Positions 36,068-45,512 of a DNA stretch of 57,668 nt are shown piece after piece. Each line of letters starts with the position of its first letter. Within the stretch, counting starts at the first letter, position 1. The stretch is from Gammaproteobacteria bacterium (GTDB lineage Bacteria > Pseudomonadota > Gammaproteobacteria > DSM-16500): assembly GCA_013287025.1 (NCBI GenBank), contig JABDEN010000004.1:1-57668 (forward strand), read 5' to 3'. Position numbers and translations under genes: made by a program. The notes beneath the pieces were generated by a model, which was not told the origin of the DNA, ran no database searches, and saw only the letters and a program-made list of their open reading frames with translations.

Positions 36068-37630
36068 CTACCACAGACTATAATCTTTGTTTGAACTTTC
36101 AGTCATCATGTATTTGACTGCAGCTTTAATATCCGCATCAGTGCAAGTTGCGCAACCTGCATGTGGTGGATGGCCATTTTTACCCGTAATGGCATTAAGA
36201 TATGTATTGATGAAACCAGCATCTACCATGGGCTGCCAGGCTGTTTTATCGCCCAAGCGTGGCGCATTTTTGAATCCGTCTTTATGACAAACACTGCAAT
36301 CCGCTTCATAAATGCGTTTTCCATCCGTTAAGGTAAGCTTTTTCATTTCCCTGACGACTTTCCCTTCCTTCCCAGCGACGGAGGCTATCATGTAATCGAC
36401 GGCGAGTTTAATCTCATTATCATCACATGAGTAACAAGTACCTTTCGCTGGCATGCCATCAATACCTTTAATGGCATTTTCGTATATTTTTTCTTTACCT
36501 TGTTTTAACGGCTCGTTCCAATCCGCAGGATCCCCATATTTTGGAGCACCACCAGCACCCGTAGCATGACAGCCTTCACAATAACTTTGATAAACCACGG
36601 CACCCACACCGCCTTTACCTGGTTTAGGTCTGGGTGGGGTCTGGCTTTGGACCGATTTAATATAGGTTGCAATGGAAAGCAAATCTTCTGTTGTTAAAAG
36701 CTTTAAGCTATTCATATTAGCTTCGAGCATCGGGCCTTCAATTTTACCGCCGCCCACCATTTGATTCTCAGTAAATACTTTAATGATTTGTTCAGTTGGA
36801 ATATTTTCTAAGTTTGTTTTGGTAATGTTCGGCGCAAGAAATCCTTGTACTTTTGCACCCGTTAAATTGTATTTGTGAATAGGAGCGCCCAATGGGATTT
36901 TTTGACTAAGCAAATAATGAGATGGCGTATGGCACATCGCGCAATGTCCCAATCCTTCTACCAAATAGGCTCCTCGATTCCACTCAGCGGATTCTTTAAG
37001 ATTCGCTTCAAATGGACCAGTTTTATTCGGATAAAAGAACATTAACCGCCAACCGATTTGTAAAAAACGCCAGTTAAATGGCCAAACCATTTTATTTTCC
37101 AGATTTTTTTGGCTAATCGGTGGAATGCTATCAAGATAAGCTTTAATCGCTAATAAATCTTCGGTGGCCACTTTATTGAAATAAAGATAAGGGAAAGCGG
37201 GATAATATAGCGTCCCATGTGGCGAAACACCATCACGCATCGCGTGTAGGAAATCATCATCGGACCAATTACCAATCCCTGTTTCCTTATCTGGCGTGAT
37301 ATTAGGAGAATAAAGGGTTCCGAAAGGTGTATCCATCGGCAATCCACCCGCAAATGATTTACCTTCATCGAGGGTATTCGTGTGACAAGCAATACAATCA
37401 CCCGCTTTTGTTAAATATTCACCGCGGTCGATGAGCGCTTTATTTTTACCGTCATAATTAGGTTTTGGATATTCGGGTACAAAATCTACCGAACTATCGG
37501 CACCTCGAGACATTTTTTGAACATTCTCTGCAATTTGATTGAATGTGTAATAGGCTATAATGGCCACAATAATGAATATAAAGGCCAGAATGATCTTTAA
37601 TTTTGTGGAGAAAAATTTTTGGATATTCAC
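36068..37630 (-). CDS. Membrane-anchored tetrahaem cytochrome c
   Basis: The 520-residue protein has one N-terminal anchor (about residues 10-30) and four CxxCH haem sites: CIACH near 78, CAMCH near 229, CEGCH near 350 and CSVCH near 446. The first two domains resemble the dihaem cytochrome subunit of alcohol/gluconate dehydrogenases (GGLPMDTPFGTLYSPNITPD). The last two are cytochrome c5-like, each ending in a CxxC without His (GTCYSCDD, GCATCTDAD), a disulfide typical of c5. The start is GTG 37630, with AAGGA 7 bases upstream; an earlier ATG at 37672 lacks such a site. It lies 8 bases before ctaE and is divergent from ctaC, so it is probably an electron carrier to the oxidase. Confidence 0.9.
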   Translation of the reverse strand: MNIQKFFSTKLKIILAFIFIIVAIIAYYTFNQIAENVQKMSRGADSSVDFVPEYPKPNYDGKNKALIDRGEYLTKAGDCIACHTNTLDEGKSFAGGLPMDTPFGTLYSPNITPDKETGIGNWSDDDFLHAMRDGVSPHGTLYYPAFPYLYFNKVATEDLLAIKAYLDSIPPISQKNLENKMVWPFNWRFLQIGWRLMFFYPNKTGPFEANLKESAEWNRGAYLVEGLGHCAMCHTPSHYLLSQKIPLGAPIHKYNLTGAKVQGFLAPNITKTNLENIPTEQIIKVFTENQMVGGGKIEGPMLEANMNSLKLLTTEDLLSIATYIKSVQSQTPPRPKPGKGGVGAVVYQSYCEGCHATGAGGAPKYGDPADWNEPLKQGKEKIYENAIKGIDGMPAKGTCYSCDDNEIKLAVDYMIASVAGKEGKVVREMKKLTLTDGKRIYEADCSVCHKDGFKNAPRLGDKTAWQPMVDAGFINTYLNAITGKNGHPPHAGCATCTDADIKAAVKYMMTESSNKDYSLW

Positions 37631-37796
37631 GAAGCAATCCTTGTATAAAATCTTTTCTGTATTCTGTCGCACATTTTATATCGAATTTGTTCGAATGCAA
37701 ACTATAAATGTTCTTGTAATATTTTGGAAATATGATTTAATTGTTGCGCGTTCAATCAGGAGTATAACTCTACATTCGGTGGTTGGAATCTATATT

Positions 37797-38945
37797 ATGA
37801 TTCGATTAATTCTTTTTTTGAGTACATTAGCGCTTGCAATAACAAGCTATGCAGTCCCTGCATTAAACATGCCTTATGGGGTATCTCCCATTAGTCGTGA
37901 GATTTATAACTTGCATATGGCGGGTTTTTATATCTGCTGTGCTATTGGCGTTGTTGTTTTTGGCGTACTAATTTATTCGTTAATTAAGTTTCGCAAATCC
38001 AAAGGTGCGAAAGCGGCGCATTTTCATGAACATATTGGATTGGAGATTTTGTGGACAGCTATCCCATTCTTTATTCTCGTTGCACTCGCGATTCCAGCAA
38101 CGATTGTCCTTGCACATATTCATGATACCGAAAGATCGGCTTTAACTATTAAAGTCGTCGGTTACCAATGGAAGTGGAAATACGAATATTTAGATCAAGG
38201 CATTAGTTTCTTTAGTAATCTTGCAACACCGCAAGAACAAATTTTGAATAAGGCACCAAAGAACGAATGGTTTTTATTAGAAGTCGATAAACCTCTTGTT
38301 GTTCCTGTTAATACCAAAATTAAATTACTCATTACTGCAGATGATGTCATTCATGCATGGTGGGTACCTGATCTCGGTATTAAGCAAGATGCGATTCCTG
38401 GTTTCATTAATGAGAATTGGATTTATATCGAGAAAGAAGGTTTTTATCGCGGCCAATGCGGTGAACTATGCGGCGTTTATCATGCATTCATGCCTATTGT
38501 TGTGCAGGCAGTATCCCAAGCTGATTTTGCGAAATGGGTAGTTGCTAACACACCAACCCCTGAATCGATGGCACTTGCGCAAAAAGAAATTTTAAAACCT
38601 TTAACAGAAGATGAGCTTCTGACTTTAGGCAAAACGCAATACGAAAAATCCTGCATCATGTGTCATCAGGCAGAAGGCGAAGGTTTGCCACCGACATTTC
38701 CACCCTTGAAAGATAGTCGTGTGGTGACAGGACCTTTAGCGGTCAATATTGGATATGTTTTAACCGGTGTACCGGGTACCGCAATGCAAGCTTTTGGCGA
38801 TCAATTAGATGATAGAGCCATGGCTGCCGTAGTGACTTATATCCGCAATGCTTGGGGGAATGAAATTCCTATCAAAAGACATAAATACCCAACCATTGTA
38901 CAACCTGAAGATGTCGCGAAAGTAAGACAAGAGAGTAAAAAATAG
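37797..38945 (+). CDS. ctaC: Cytochrome c oxidase subunit II with fused cytochrome c domain (caa3 type)
   Basis: Subunit II carries the CuA centre that accepts electrons. The 382-residue protein has a signal-like N-terminus, two membrane segments, the cupredoxin domain with DDVIHAWWVPDLG and CGELCGVYHAFMP (Cys, Cys, His and Met ligands), then a C-terminal cytochrome c domain (CIMCHQAEGEG, axial Met region GTAMQAFG). The fusion marks a caa3-type oxidase. The start is taken as ATG 37797; a GTG at 37779 in frame is also possible, and no ribosome site decides between them. Confidence 0.93.
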   Translation: MIRLILFLSTLALAITSYAVPALNMPYGVSPISREIYNLHMAGFYICCAIGVVVFGVLIYSLIKFRKSKGAKAAHFHEHIGLEILWTAIPFFILVALAIPATIVLAHIHDTERSALTIKVVGYQWKWKYEYLDQGISFFSNLATPQEQILNKAPKNEWFLLEVDKPLVVPVNTKIKLLITADDVIHAWWVPDLGIKQDAIPGFINENWIYIEKEGFYRGQCGELCGVYHAFMPIVVQAVSQADFAKWVVANTPTPESMALAQKEILKPLTEDELLTLGKTQYEKSCIMCHQAEGEGLPPTFPPLKDSRVVTGPLAVNIGYVLTGVPGTAMQAFGDQLDDRAMAAVVTYIRNAWGNEIPIKRHKYPTIVQPEDVAKVRQESKK

Positions 38946-38960
38946 TGGAGTGAAATACTG

Positions 38961-40565
38961 ATGAGTCACGAATCACACGTACATGAAGTAGGGCATGGGC
39001 ATGATCATCACCATCATGGACCACCCAAAGGATTTTCGCGGTGGGTTTATACTACAAATCATAAAGATATTGGCACACTTTATCTTACTTTTAGCTTAGT
39101 CATGTTATTTATTGGCGGTATCATGGCTTTGGTGATACGTGCTGAATTGTTTGAACCGGGCACCATTTTAGTGGATCCAGACTTCTTCAACCAAATGACG
39201 ACGATGCATGGCTTGATCATGGTATTTGGTGTCATTATGCCTGCGATGGCGGGGCTCGCCAATTGGATGATTCCGCTCATGATTGGGGCACCAGATATGG
39301 CGTTGCCTCGTTTAAATAACTGGAGTTTTTGGTTGCTGCCTTTCGCGTTTTCGATGCTGATGTCGACGATGTTAATGAAGGGGTCAGCGCCTAACTTTGG
39401 TTGGACATTCTATGCGCCACTTTCCACGATTTATGGGCCTAATAGCACTGACTTCTTCATTTTTTCTATCCATTTAATGGGCGCATCATCCATTATGGCA
39501 GCCTTAAATATTGTGGTGACAATTTTCAACATGCGCGCCCCCGGTATGACATGGATGAAAATGCCTTTGTTTGTGTGGAGTTGGCTTGTCACGGCATTTT
39601 TATTGTTGGCAGTGATGCCCGTTCTCGCGGGTTGTGTCACGATGATGTTGATGGATCGACATTTTCATACGAGTTTTTTCAATGCAGCGGGTGGTGGTGA
39701 TCCTTTATTATTCCAGCATGTTTTCTGGTTTTTTGGTCATCCTGAAGTCTATATTCTTATTTTGCCGGGTTTTGGGGTTATTTCTGAAGTTATTCCTACT
39801 TTCTCTCGTAAAGTGTTATTCGGATATCGTTTCATGGTTTATGCAACCGCATCGATTGCCATTGTTGGCTTTGTGGTTTGGATGCATCATATGTTTACGA
39901 CCGGTGCGCCTTATGCCGCGCAACTTTATTTTATGTACGCCACGATGTTGGTTGCGGTCCCCACGGGTATTAAAATATTCAATTGGTTAGGAACGTTATT
40001 TAAAGGATCTATCACATTCGAAACGCCGATGTTGTTTGCACTTGGATTTTTGGTGATGTTTACCATCGGTGGATTTTCTGGCGTAATGTTGTCATTAGTG
40101 CCCGCGGATTATCAATATCGCGATAGTTATTTTGTCGTGGCGCATTTCCATTATGTATTAGTTTCGGGATCGTTGTTTACGATTATTGCCGCTGTTTATT
40201 TCTGGTTGCCAAAATGGACAGGTAATATGTACAGCGAAAAATTAGGCCAATGGCATTTTTGGCTCTCGGTAATTGGTATGAATGTAGCATTTTTACCAAT
40301 GCACTTTTTAGGATTGGCGGGCATGCCGAGAAGAATTCCAGATTATGCTTTACAATTCACGGATTTTAATCAGCTATGTACGATAGGCGCATTCATTTTT
40401 GGATTTGCGCAATTAATATTTTTATACATCGTGATTAAAGCGTGTTATGCGAAACGAAGACATAAACTCAGTGATGAAGTATGGGAGGGTGCAAAAGGTT
40501 TAGAATGGACGATTCCAACGCCTGCGCCATATCATACTTTTGAAACAGCGCCGGTTGTTCATTAA
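38961..40565 (+). CDS. ctaD: Cytochrome c oxidase subunit I
   Basis: Subunit I holds haem a and the haem a3-CuB centre where oxygen is reduced. The 534-residue protein has twelve membrane segments, HHMFTTG for the CuB His pair, the cross-linked HPEVYILILPGFG, and HFHYVLVSG for the haem ligands. The N-terminus is strikingly His-rich (VGHGHDHHHHGPP), which could bind metal. GGAG lies 10 bases before the ATG. It starts 15 bases after ctaC and is followed 5 bases later by ctaG. Confidence 0.98.
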   Translation: MSHESHVHEVGHGHDHHHHGPPKGFSRWVYTTNHKDIGTLYLTFSLVMLFIGGIMALVIRAELFEPGTILVDPDFFNQMTTMHGLIMVFGVIMPAMAGLANWMIPLMIGAPDMALPRLNNWSFWLLPFAFSMLMSTMLMKGSAPNFGWTFYAPLSTIYGPNSTDFFIFSIHLMGASSIMAALNIVVTIFNMRAPGMTWMKMPLFVWSWLVTAFLLLAVMPVLAGCVTMMLMDRHFHTSFFNAAGGGDPLLFQHVFWFFGHPEVYILILPGFGVISEVIPTFSRKVLFGYRFMVYATASIAIVGFVVWMHHMFTTGAPYAAQLYFMYATMLVAVPTGIKIFNWLGTLFKGSITFETPMLFALGFLVMFTIGGFSGVMLSLVPADYQYRDSYFVVAHFHYVLVSGSLFTIIAAVYFWLPKWTGNMYSEKLGQWHFWLSVIGMNVAFLPMHFLGLAGMPRRIPDYALQFTDFNQLCTIGAFIFGFAQLIFLYIVIKACYAKRRHKLSDEVWEGAKGLEWTIPTPAPYHTFETAPVVH

Positions 40566-40570
40566 ACGTT

Positions 40571-41173
40571 ATGTCAATGAATCCGGGAAGAAAAAATAAG
40601 GTGAGCCACACTCGCCTTGTTATTATTCTCGTTGTCGGCATTTTATTCATGTTTGGCTTTTGTTACATGTTAGTACCGCTTTATAATTTTATTTGTAAAA
40701 GGGAAGGCATTAATGGGAAGGCTGCCAACAGTGCGACGGCCATTAATCCCAATATGCAAATTGATTATTCAAGAACCATTAAAGTCGATTTTACAACTAC
40801 GCTTAACAAAGACTTAGGCTTCAAATTTATTCCGTTAAGCAAACATATTGATATTCATCCTGGTGAACGAAAATTAATTTATTTTTATGCGGAAAATTTA
40901 ACAGGTCATGATATTACAGTTCAGGCCATTCCAAGTATTACTCCTACCGATGCTGCACGCTTTTTAAAAAAAACGGAATGTTTTTGTTTCACTCAGCAAT
41001 ATTTTTTCAAAGGTGAAAAAGCAGATATGCCAGTGTATTTTTTTATAGAACCTGAAATTGGAAAAGATATCAAGGAAGTCACGTTATCATATACTTTATT
41101 TGATGCAACTCAGTACGCCAAAAAAGAAAAAATAGTGAATACTGGAAGGGTTCGTCTTGAGATAAAACGGTGA
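40571..41173 (+). CDS. ctaG: CuB-insertion chaperone CtaG (Cox11)
   Basis: CtaG delivers copper to the CuB site of subunit I. The 200-residue protein has one N-terminal membrane segment (residues 18-36), an Ig-like periplasmic domain and the copper-binding motif ECFCFTQQ. Length and position directly after ctaD fit the family. Its stop overlaps the following SURF1 region. Confidence 0.96.
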   Translation: MSMNPGRKNKVSHTRLVIILVVGILFMFGFCYMLVPLYNFICKREGINGKAANSATAINPNMQIDYSRTIKVDFTTTLNKDLGFKFIPLSKHIDIHPGERKLIYFYAENLTGHDITVQAIPSITPTDAARFLKKTECFCFTQQYFFKGEKADMPVYFFIEPEIGKDIKEVTLSYTLFDATQYAKKEKIVNTGRVRLEIKR

Positions 41174-41178
41174 GTCTC

Positions 41179-41910
41179 ATGCAATTTCAATTTTGTTCAA
41201 GACATTATTCACTAAAAATGCATAAAGGTTTTTTATTGTTATGCTTATTTTTTGTGGCAGTTTTTATATTGATGAGTGTGTGGCAATGGCATCGTTATGA
41301 TTACAAAAAAACGTTAATGAACAAATTCGAAGCTCGATTGAAAACACTGCCCATGCCTTTCCAACTTCTGCAATTCCAAAATGATTTACAATTTCAACCT
41401 ATTGCGGTCGATGGTGAGTACGATAATGATTTGCAGTTTCTCCAAAATCGTTTACATGATGGTGTGCTGGGCTTTGAAGTTTTAACACCGTTTCGTATTG
41501 CAGGATCACAAAAATTATTGTTGATAGATCGCGGCTGGATAAAAAAACCTGATAATGCATCGCTACCTTTTATCCCTGTCGTATCATCGCTGGAGCATCT
41601 GACAGGTTATATTAAAATCTTAGATGAATATCAATTTATACTGGGAAAAAATATTATAGAACCTGATAAAAAGCCCTTGATCATGCAAAAAATTGATGTA
41701 GAAGAAATTAGTCGTATCACGAAAAAAGATTTTTATCCTTATATTTTGCGTCTTGATCCTATTAATGAAAATGGATTTGTAAGAGATTGGGTGATTTCTT
41801 CTACATTACCTGAGAGACACTTGATGTACGCTTTACAGTGGTTGGCATTTTCATTAGTGGTCATATTTGGCTTTTTTTATTTTTCATTGGAGCGCCGTAC
41901 TCATGAATAA
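41179..41910 (+). CDS. SURF1-family oxidase assembly protein
   Basis: SURF1 proteins assist haem a insertion into subunit I. The 243-residue protein has two membrane segments, one at each end, and the family pattern VWQWHRYDYKK near the N-terminus, VDGEYDND, LLIDRGWIKKP and HLMYALQWLAFS at the C-terminus. The start is ATG 41179, or GTG 41170 overlapping the ctaG TGA; the sequence does not clearly decide. It overlaps the next gene by 8 bases. Confidence 0.9.
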   Translation: MQFQFCSRHYSLKMHKGFLLLCLFFVAVFILMSVWQWHRYDYKKTLMNKFEARLKTLPMPFQLLQFQNDLQFQPIAVDGEYDNDLQFLQNRLHDGVLGFEVLTPFRIAGSQKLLLIDRGWIKKPDNASLPFIPVVSSLEHLTGYIKILDEYQFILGKNIIEPDKKPLIMQKIDVEEISRITKKDFYPYILRLDPINENGFVRDWVISSTLPERHLMYALQWLAFSLVVIFGFFYFSLERRTHE

Positions 41911-42328
41911 AAAAATGATTCCTGTTTTACTTTTGTTAATTTTTATTATTCCCATGATCGGAAGTTATATTTTATTTCACTACCATGAAAAATTTCCTTT
42001 AAAACAAACCAATCATGGTCAATTGATTTCACCGCCAATTTTGACAAATTTTTTGCATAAATGGCAAATGATTTATGTGTGCGATGAAAATTGTGACAAA
42101 GTATTCCATTCGCTTCAGCAAATAAAAAAAGTATTTGGCAAAGATAGCAATCGCATTGAAGTACAACAAAAAACATTAGACGAAATGCAAATGAATGTTT
42201 TACAAAAAAATAAAATCTATTTAATTGATCCTCGCGGAAATTTATTTATGTTTTATGACGATAATGAAAATCCTATGAATATTGTAAAAGATTTAAAGAA
42301 AGTGTTGGGGGCTTCGCAGATTGGATAA
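41903..42328 (+). CDS. Degenerate SCO-like membrane protein of the oxidase operon
   Basis: The 141-residue protein has one N-terminal membrane segment and then a short thioredoxin-like region: WQMIYVCDENCDKV gives a CxxxC pair like the copper site of SCO1/SenC, and IYLIDPRGNLFMFY matches the central strand. It lacks the SCO His region, and the fold is shortened. The start at 41903 overlaps the end of surf1 by 8 bases. Position suggests a role in copper handling for the oxidase; this is inference. Confidence 0.75.
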   Translation: MNKKMIPVLLLLIFIIPMIGSYILFHYHEKFPLKQTNHGQLISPPILTNFLHKWQMIYVCDENCDKVFHSLQQIKKVFGKDSNRIEVQQKTLDEMQMNVLQKNKIYLIDPRGNLFMFYDDNENPMNIVKDLKKVLGASQIG

Positions 42329-42338
42329 AGATATCTCC

Positions 42339-42438
42339 CGTCGTCCCGCGAACAACCTGTCGTCCCGCGACTTGTTCGCGGGATCCAGAGCAACATTAAT
42401 GCAGTTCTGGATCCCGCGGACAAGCCGCGGGACGACGG
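42339..42438. repeat. Family-C palindromic repeat with duplicated left tip
   Basis: CCGTCGTCCCGCG at 42339 is followed by a second copy of the tip (GTCGTCCCGCG near 42359), then the usual GGATCCAGA and CTGGATCC inner arms and CCGCGGGACGACGG at the right end. The duplicated tip suggests one element jumped into, or recombined at, another copy. It separates the SCO-like gene from ctaA. Confidence 0.9.
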
Positions 42439-42472
42439 TTAAAAATACGAAATTCAAAACCTGGACAACTAC

Positions 42473-43486
42473 ATGTTTTACTTTAAAAAAATGAATCTTC
42501 TCTCGATATTTGCGCTTTTCGCTGCATGCTTTGCATTAGGCGTAATAGGCTTAGGCGCTTTCACACGTTTAATGGATGCGGGTCTTGGTTGTCCAGATTG
42601 GCCTTTATGTTACGGCCATGTCTATGTGCCCCATGCCATTGCCGTCGATAAATACAAAGCGTGGGCCGAGATGGTTCATCGTTATTTTGCCGGTCTTTTA
42701 AGTATTTTAATTGTTTGTGTTATCGGTTTATCTTTTATGCGCTCTTATCGAAATCGCATGACCGTCTTATGTAGCTTAGCTTTAGTTATTTTAATTTTAT
42801 ACCAAATTATTTTGGGTCAATTAACGGTGACATTAAAATTAATGCCTATTATTGTTGTTGGGCATTTAATTGGCGGGTTTTTAATTTTATCTTTCCTGTG
42901 GCTGATTTTCTTAACGTCTTCCCACGAATTTTCTGTCATGCCAGCCGAGCTACGCGCGCGGTGGCATCCAGAGTGGCAATTAAATTCTTCTGGATGGTCT
43001 AGGCCCGATATTTGCGTTTATTTTGCTTATATCGCTATAGTTTTAATATTTTTACAAATCATGTTAGGTGCATGGACAAGCACCAATTATGCGGCATTAA
43101 GTTGCCCTGATTTTCCATTTTGCTTTAATGACCATCCATTTTTTTCAATGGATTTTCAACGGGCATTTCATTTTTTTACAGACAAAAACCTTAATTATGA
43201 AGGTGGCATTTTATCTGATACAGCTCGTCAAACTATCCATATGAGCCATCGTTTGGGTGCGTTGGTCGTAACGATATATCTATTTATTTTTACATTATTG
43301 ATAAGAATAAAAAGCCCTGTTATTTTTTGGATTTGGGGTTTATTAACTCTTCAGATTTTTTTAGGCATCGTAAATGTTACTTTTCAGTTACCGCTATTCA
43401 GCGCAGTAAGTCATACATTGGTTGCGGCGATGTTATTACTTTCTCTCGTGACGTTTTTATTTCAGTTACGAAAAAGGAGTGAATGA
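42473..43486 (+). CDS. ctaA: Haem A synthase, with decayed palindromic element in frame
   Basis: CtaA (Cox15) oxidises haem O to haem A in the membrane. The 337-residue protein has eight membrane segments and motifs GAFTRLMDAGLGCPDWPLCYG, EMVHRYFAG, GHLIGG and HMSHRLGALVV, giving the expected His ligands. Between two membrane segments, residues about 154-178 (SVMPAELRARWHPEW) are encoded by a partly decayed family-B element at 42933-42996. It is followed by ctaB with a 1- to 4-base overlap. Confidence 0.95.
   Translation: MFYFKKMNLLSIFALFAACFALGVIGLGAFTRLMDAGLGCPDWPLCYGHVYVPHAIAVDKYKAWAEMVHRYFAGLLSILIVCVIGLSFMRSYRNRMTVLCSLALVILILYQIILGQLTVTLKLMPIIVVGHLIGGFLILSFLWLIFLTSSHEFSVMPAELRARWHPEWQLNSSGWSRPDICVYFAYIAIVLIFLQIMLGAWTSTNYAALSCPDFPFCFNDHPFFSMDFQRAFHFFTDKNLNYEGGILSDTARQTIHMSHRLGALVVTIYLFIFTLLIRIKSPVIFWIWGLLTLQIFLGIVNVTFQLPLFSAVSHTLVAAMLLLSLVTFLFQLRKRSE
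42933..42996. repeat. Decayed family-B element in frame inside ctaA
   Basis: TGTCATGCCAGCC, GGTGGCATCCAGAG and TTCTGGATGG preserve pieces of a family-B element, but the right outer arm is lost. The ctaA frame runs through it and the encoded residues fall in an inter-helix loop. Confidence 0.65.
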
Positions 43487-44364
43487 TGAAGGCGACGTTT
43501 AAAGATTATCTGACACTATGCAAACCTCGCGTTGTATTGCTGATGATTTTAACTTCAATGGTGGGAATTGCGCTTGCGCCGAGTGTCAATTTTCCTTTTA
43601 TGGCAATGAGTTTGGGAAATATTGGTATTGCGCTCGTTGCATTTTCTGCGGCAACATTAAATCACGTTGCAGATCAACACATTGATAAATTAATGAGAAG
43701 AACAGAGAGAAGACCCATTGTGCAAGGGAGAATTTCAACAAAAAATAGCTTGTTATTCGCTTTAATTTTATGTTTATTAGGAATGGGTATTTTAATTATT
43801 TATATTAATACCTTAACGGCCATTCTTGCATTTATTTCGCTTGTGGGTTATGCCATTTGTTATACGTTATTTCTAAAGCATATTACTCCGCAAAACATTG
43901 TCATTGGGGGAATAGCGGGAGCTGCACCGCCATTGTTGGGATGGACGGCTGTTACGAATTCCATACAAGCAGAAGCGTTGATATTGGTGTTAATTATTTA
44001 TGTTTGGACTCCTCCGCACTTTTGGGCGCTTGCGATATATCGCTTAGAAGATTATGCGAAAGCGAATATTCCCATGTTACCGCATACCCATGGTGTACCT
44101 TTTACAAAATTAAATATATTGCTTTATACTATTTTATTAATATGCGCATCACTCATGCCATATTTTATTGGTATGTCACATGGTATATTTTTAATTGGTG
44201 TTATCATTGCGAATGGATTTTTTCTTTATTATGCATTTCAGCTTTATCGAAATGAGGATAAAAAACATGCCATTCAATTATTTCGATATTCTATTTATTA
44301 TTTAGGGATTTTATTTTTATTATTGTTGATTGATCATTACCTGTATAGAGAGGTTATTATATGA
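43486..44364 (+). CDS. ctaB: Protohaem IX farnesyltransferase (haem O synthase)
   Basis: CtaB makes haem O from haem B and farnesyl diphosphate, the substrate of CtaA. The 292-residue, seven- to nine-helix protein has the prenyl-binding motif NHVADQHIDKLMRRTERRP and the second loop YVWTPPHFWALAI. The start at 43486 is 6 bases after AGGAG; an ATG at 43483 is only 3 bases away. The C-terminus overlaps the sco gene by 4 bases. Confidence 0.97.
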   Translation: MKATFKDYLTLCKPRVVLLMILTSMVGIALAPSVNFPFMAMSLGNIGIALVAFSAATLNHVADQHIDKLMRRTERRPIVQGRISTKNSLLFALILCLLGMGILIIYINTLTAILAFISLVGYAICYTLFLKHITPQNIVIGGIAGAAPPLLGWTAVTNSIQAEALILVLIIYVWTPPHFWALAIYRLEDYAKANIPMLPHTHGVPFTKLNILLYTILLICASLMPYFIGMSHGIFLIGVIIANGFFLYYAFQLYRNEDKKHAIQLFRYSIYYLGILFLLLLIDHYLYREVII

Positions 44365-45029
44365 GATCCATGCAAGAAAAAAAGCATACAAAATTAATTT
44401 TATTATTACTGTTATTTTCCGCAGCCGTAGCATTTGTTGTGCTTTATTTCGCAGTGATTGCAAAACATCCTGCAAAACCAGATCTTTCTAAGATTAAAAT
44501 TGATGGCGTTATATTAACAGAAACTAAGCCTCTTAATGATTTTACTTTAACAGATAATAAAGGGAATGCTTTCACGAAATCAAATTTAGAAGGGCAATGG
44601 ACGATGCTATTTTTTGGTTTTACGAATTGTGGCTACGTATGTCCAACAACCATGACAGCATTAAATAAGATGTATCACTCATTAGAAACAGATTTATCAA
44701 AAGAAAAATTGCCCCAAGTCGTTTTAGTGACCGTTGACCCAGAAAGAGATACCGTCACGCGAATGAATGATTATGTATCTGCATTTAATCCTGAATTTAA
44801 AGGGGTGAGGGGAGAGCAAGCGAATCTCGATCAATTTACCAAAGCTTTACACATTACTGCAATGAAAATGGAAGCGAGTGGTGAGGGCGAAAATCATTAC
44901 ATGATTAATCATAGTGCTGAAATAATTTTGATTAATCCTGAAGGTAAAATCCAAGCTTATTTATCGTATCCGCATGAGGCGAATCAAATGAGCAAAGATT
45001 ATAAGGCAATATTAACCGCATTATCATAG
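44361..45029 (+). CDS. SCO1/SenC copper chaperone
   Basis: SCO proteins metallate the CuA site of subunit II. The 222-residue protein has an N-terminal membrane anchor (residues 12-30), then a thioredoxin-like domain with the copper pair FTNCGYVCPTT and the distant His in MINHSAEIILI. AGAGG lies 7 bases before the ATG, which overlaps the ctaB TGA. All three copper ligands are present, unlike the shorter SCO-like protein at 41903. Confidence 0.95.
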   Translation: MRSMQEKKHTKLILLLLLFSAAVAFVVLYFAVIAKHPAKPDLSKIKIDGVILTETKPLNDFTLTDNKGNAFTKSNLEGQWTMLFFGFTNCGYVCPTTMTALNKMYHSLETDLSKEKLPQVVLVTVDPERDTVTRMNDYVSAFNPEFKGVRGEQANLDQFTKALHITAMKMEASGEGENHYMINHSAEIILINPEGKIQAYLSYPHEANQMSKDYKAILTALS

Positions 45030-45038
45030 GGAACTTTC

Positions 45039-45512
45039 ATGAAAAAATTACTGCTATTTATTATGATTTTTTGTGTTTCGATAACGAGTTGTGCAGACAA
45101 TTCTATTTCTTTACATGATTCTGATGGTAAATTATTAAAAATGACTTTTTTTAAGGATAAATGGGTAATTATAAATTACTGGGCTCCCTGGTGTGAAACA
45201 TGTGTCGAAGAAATTCCTGAATTAAATAAATTTTATGAACATAATATCAATAAAAATGTTTTACTCTATGGTGTCAATTACGATCAACCTCCACGTTATG
45301 AATTACAACAAGCAGTTCATCAAATGGGAATCTCTTTTCCAGTTTTGTTAGAAGACCCTAATGTTTTATGGAATCTTGGAGAAATCGCGGTCATTCCAAT
45401 GACTTTTATTATTAACCCACAAGGTAAAGTAGTGAAAAGAATCATTGGTTTAAATACGGAAGATTCTTTGCGTTCTATTATGAATGTTTATGTGCCAGCA
45501 TCTTCTTCATAA
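45039..45512 (+). CDS. TlpA/ResA-like thioredoxin lipoprotein
   Basis: The 157-residue protein has a lipoprotein signal (SITSC lipobox, Cys at residue 18), then a thioredoxin-like domain with the active site WAPWCETCVEE and the loop VIPMTF holding the cis-Pro region. It probably reduces cysteines of apocytochromes or of the CuA/SCO proteins on the periplasmic side. It sits between sco and a cytochrome c gene, 9 bases after the former and directly abutting the latter. Confidence 0.92.
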   Translation: MKKLLLFIMIFCVSITSCADNSISLHDSDGKLLKMTFFKDKWVIINYWAPWCETCVEEIPELNKFYEHNINKNVLLYGVNYDQPPRYELQQAVHQMGISFPVLLEDPNVLWNLGEIAVIPMTFIINPQGKVVKRIIGLNTEDSLRSIMNVYVPASSS

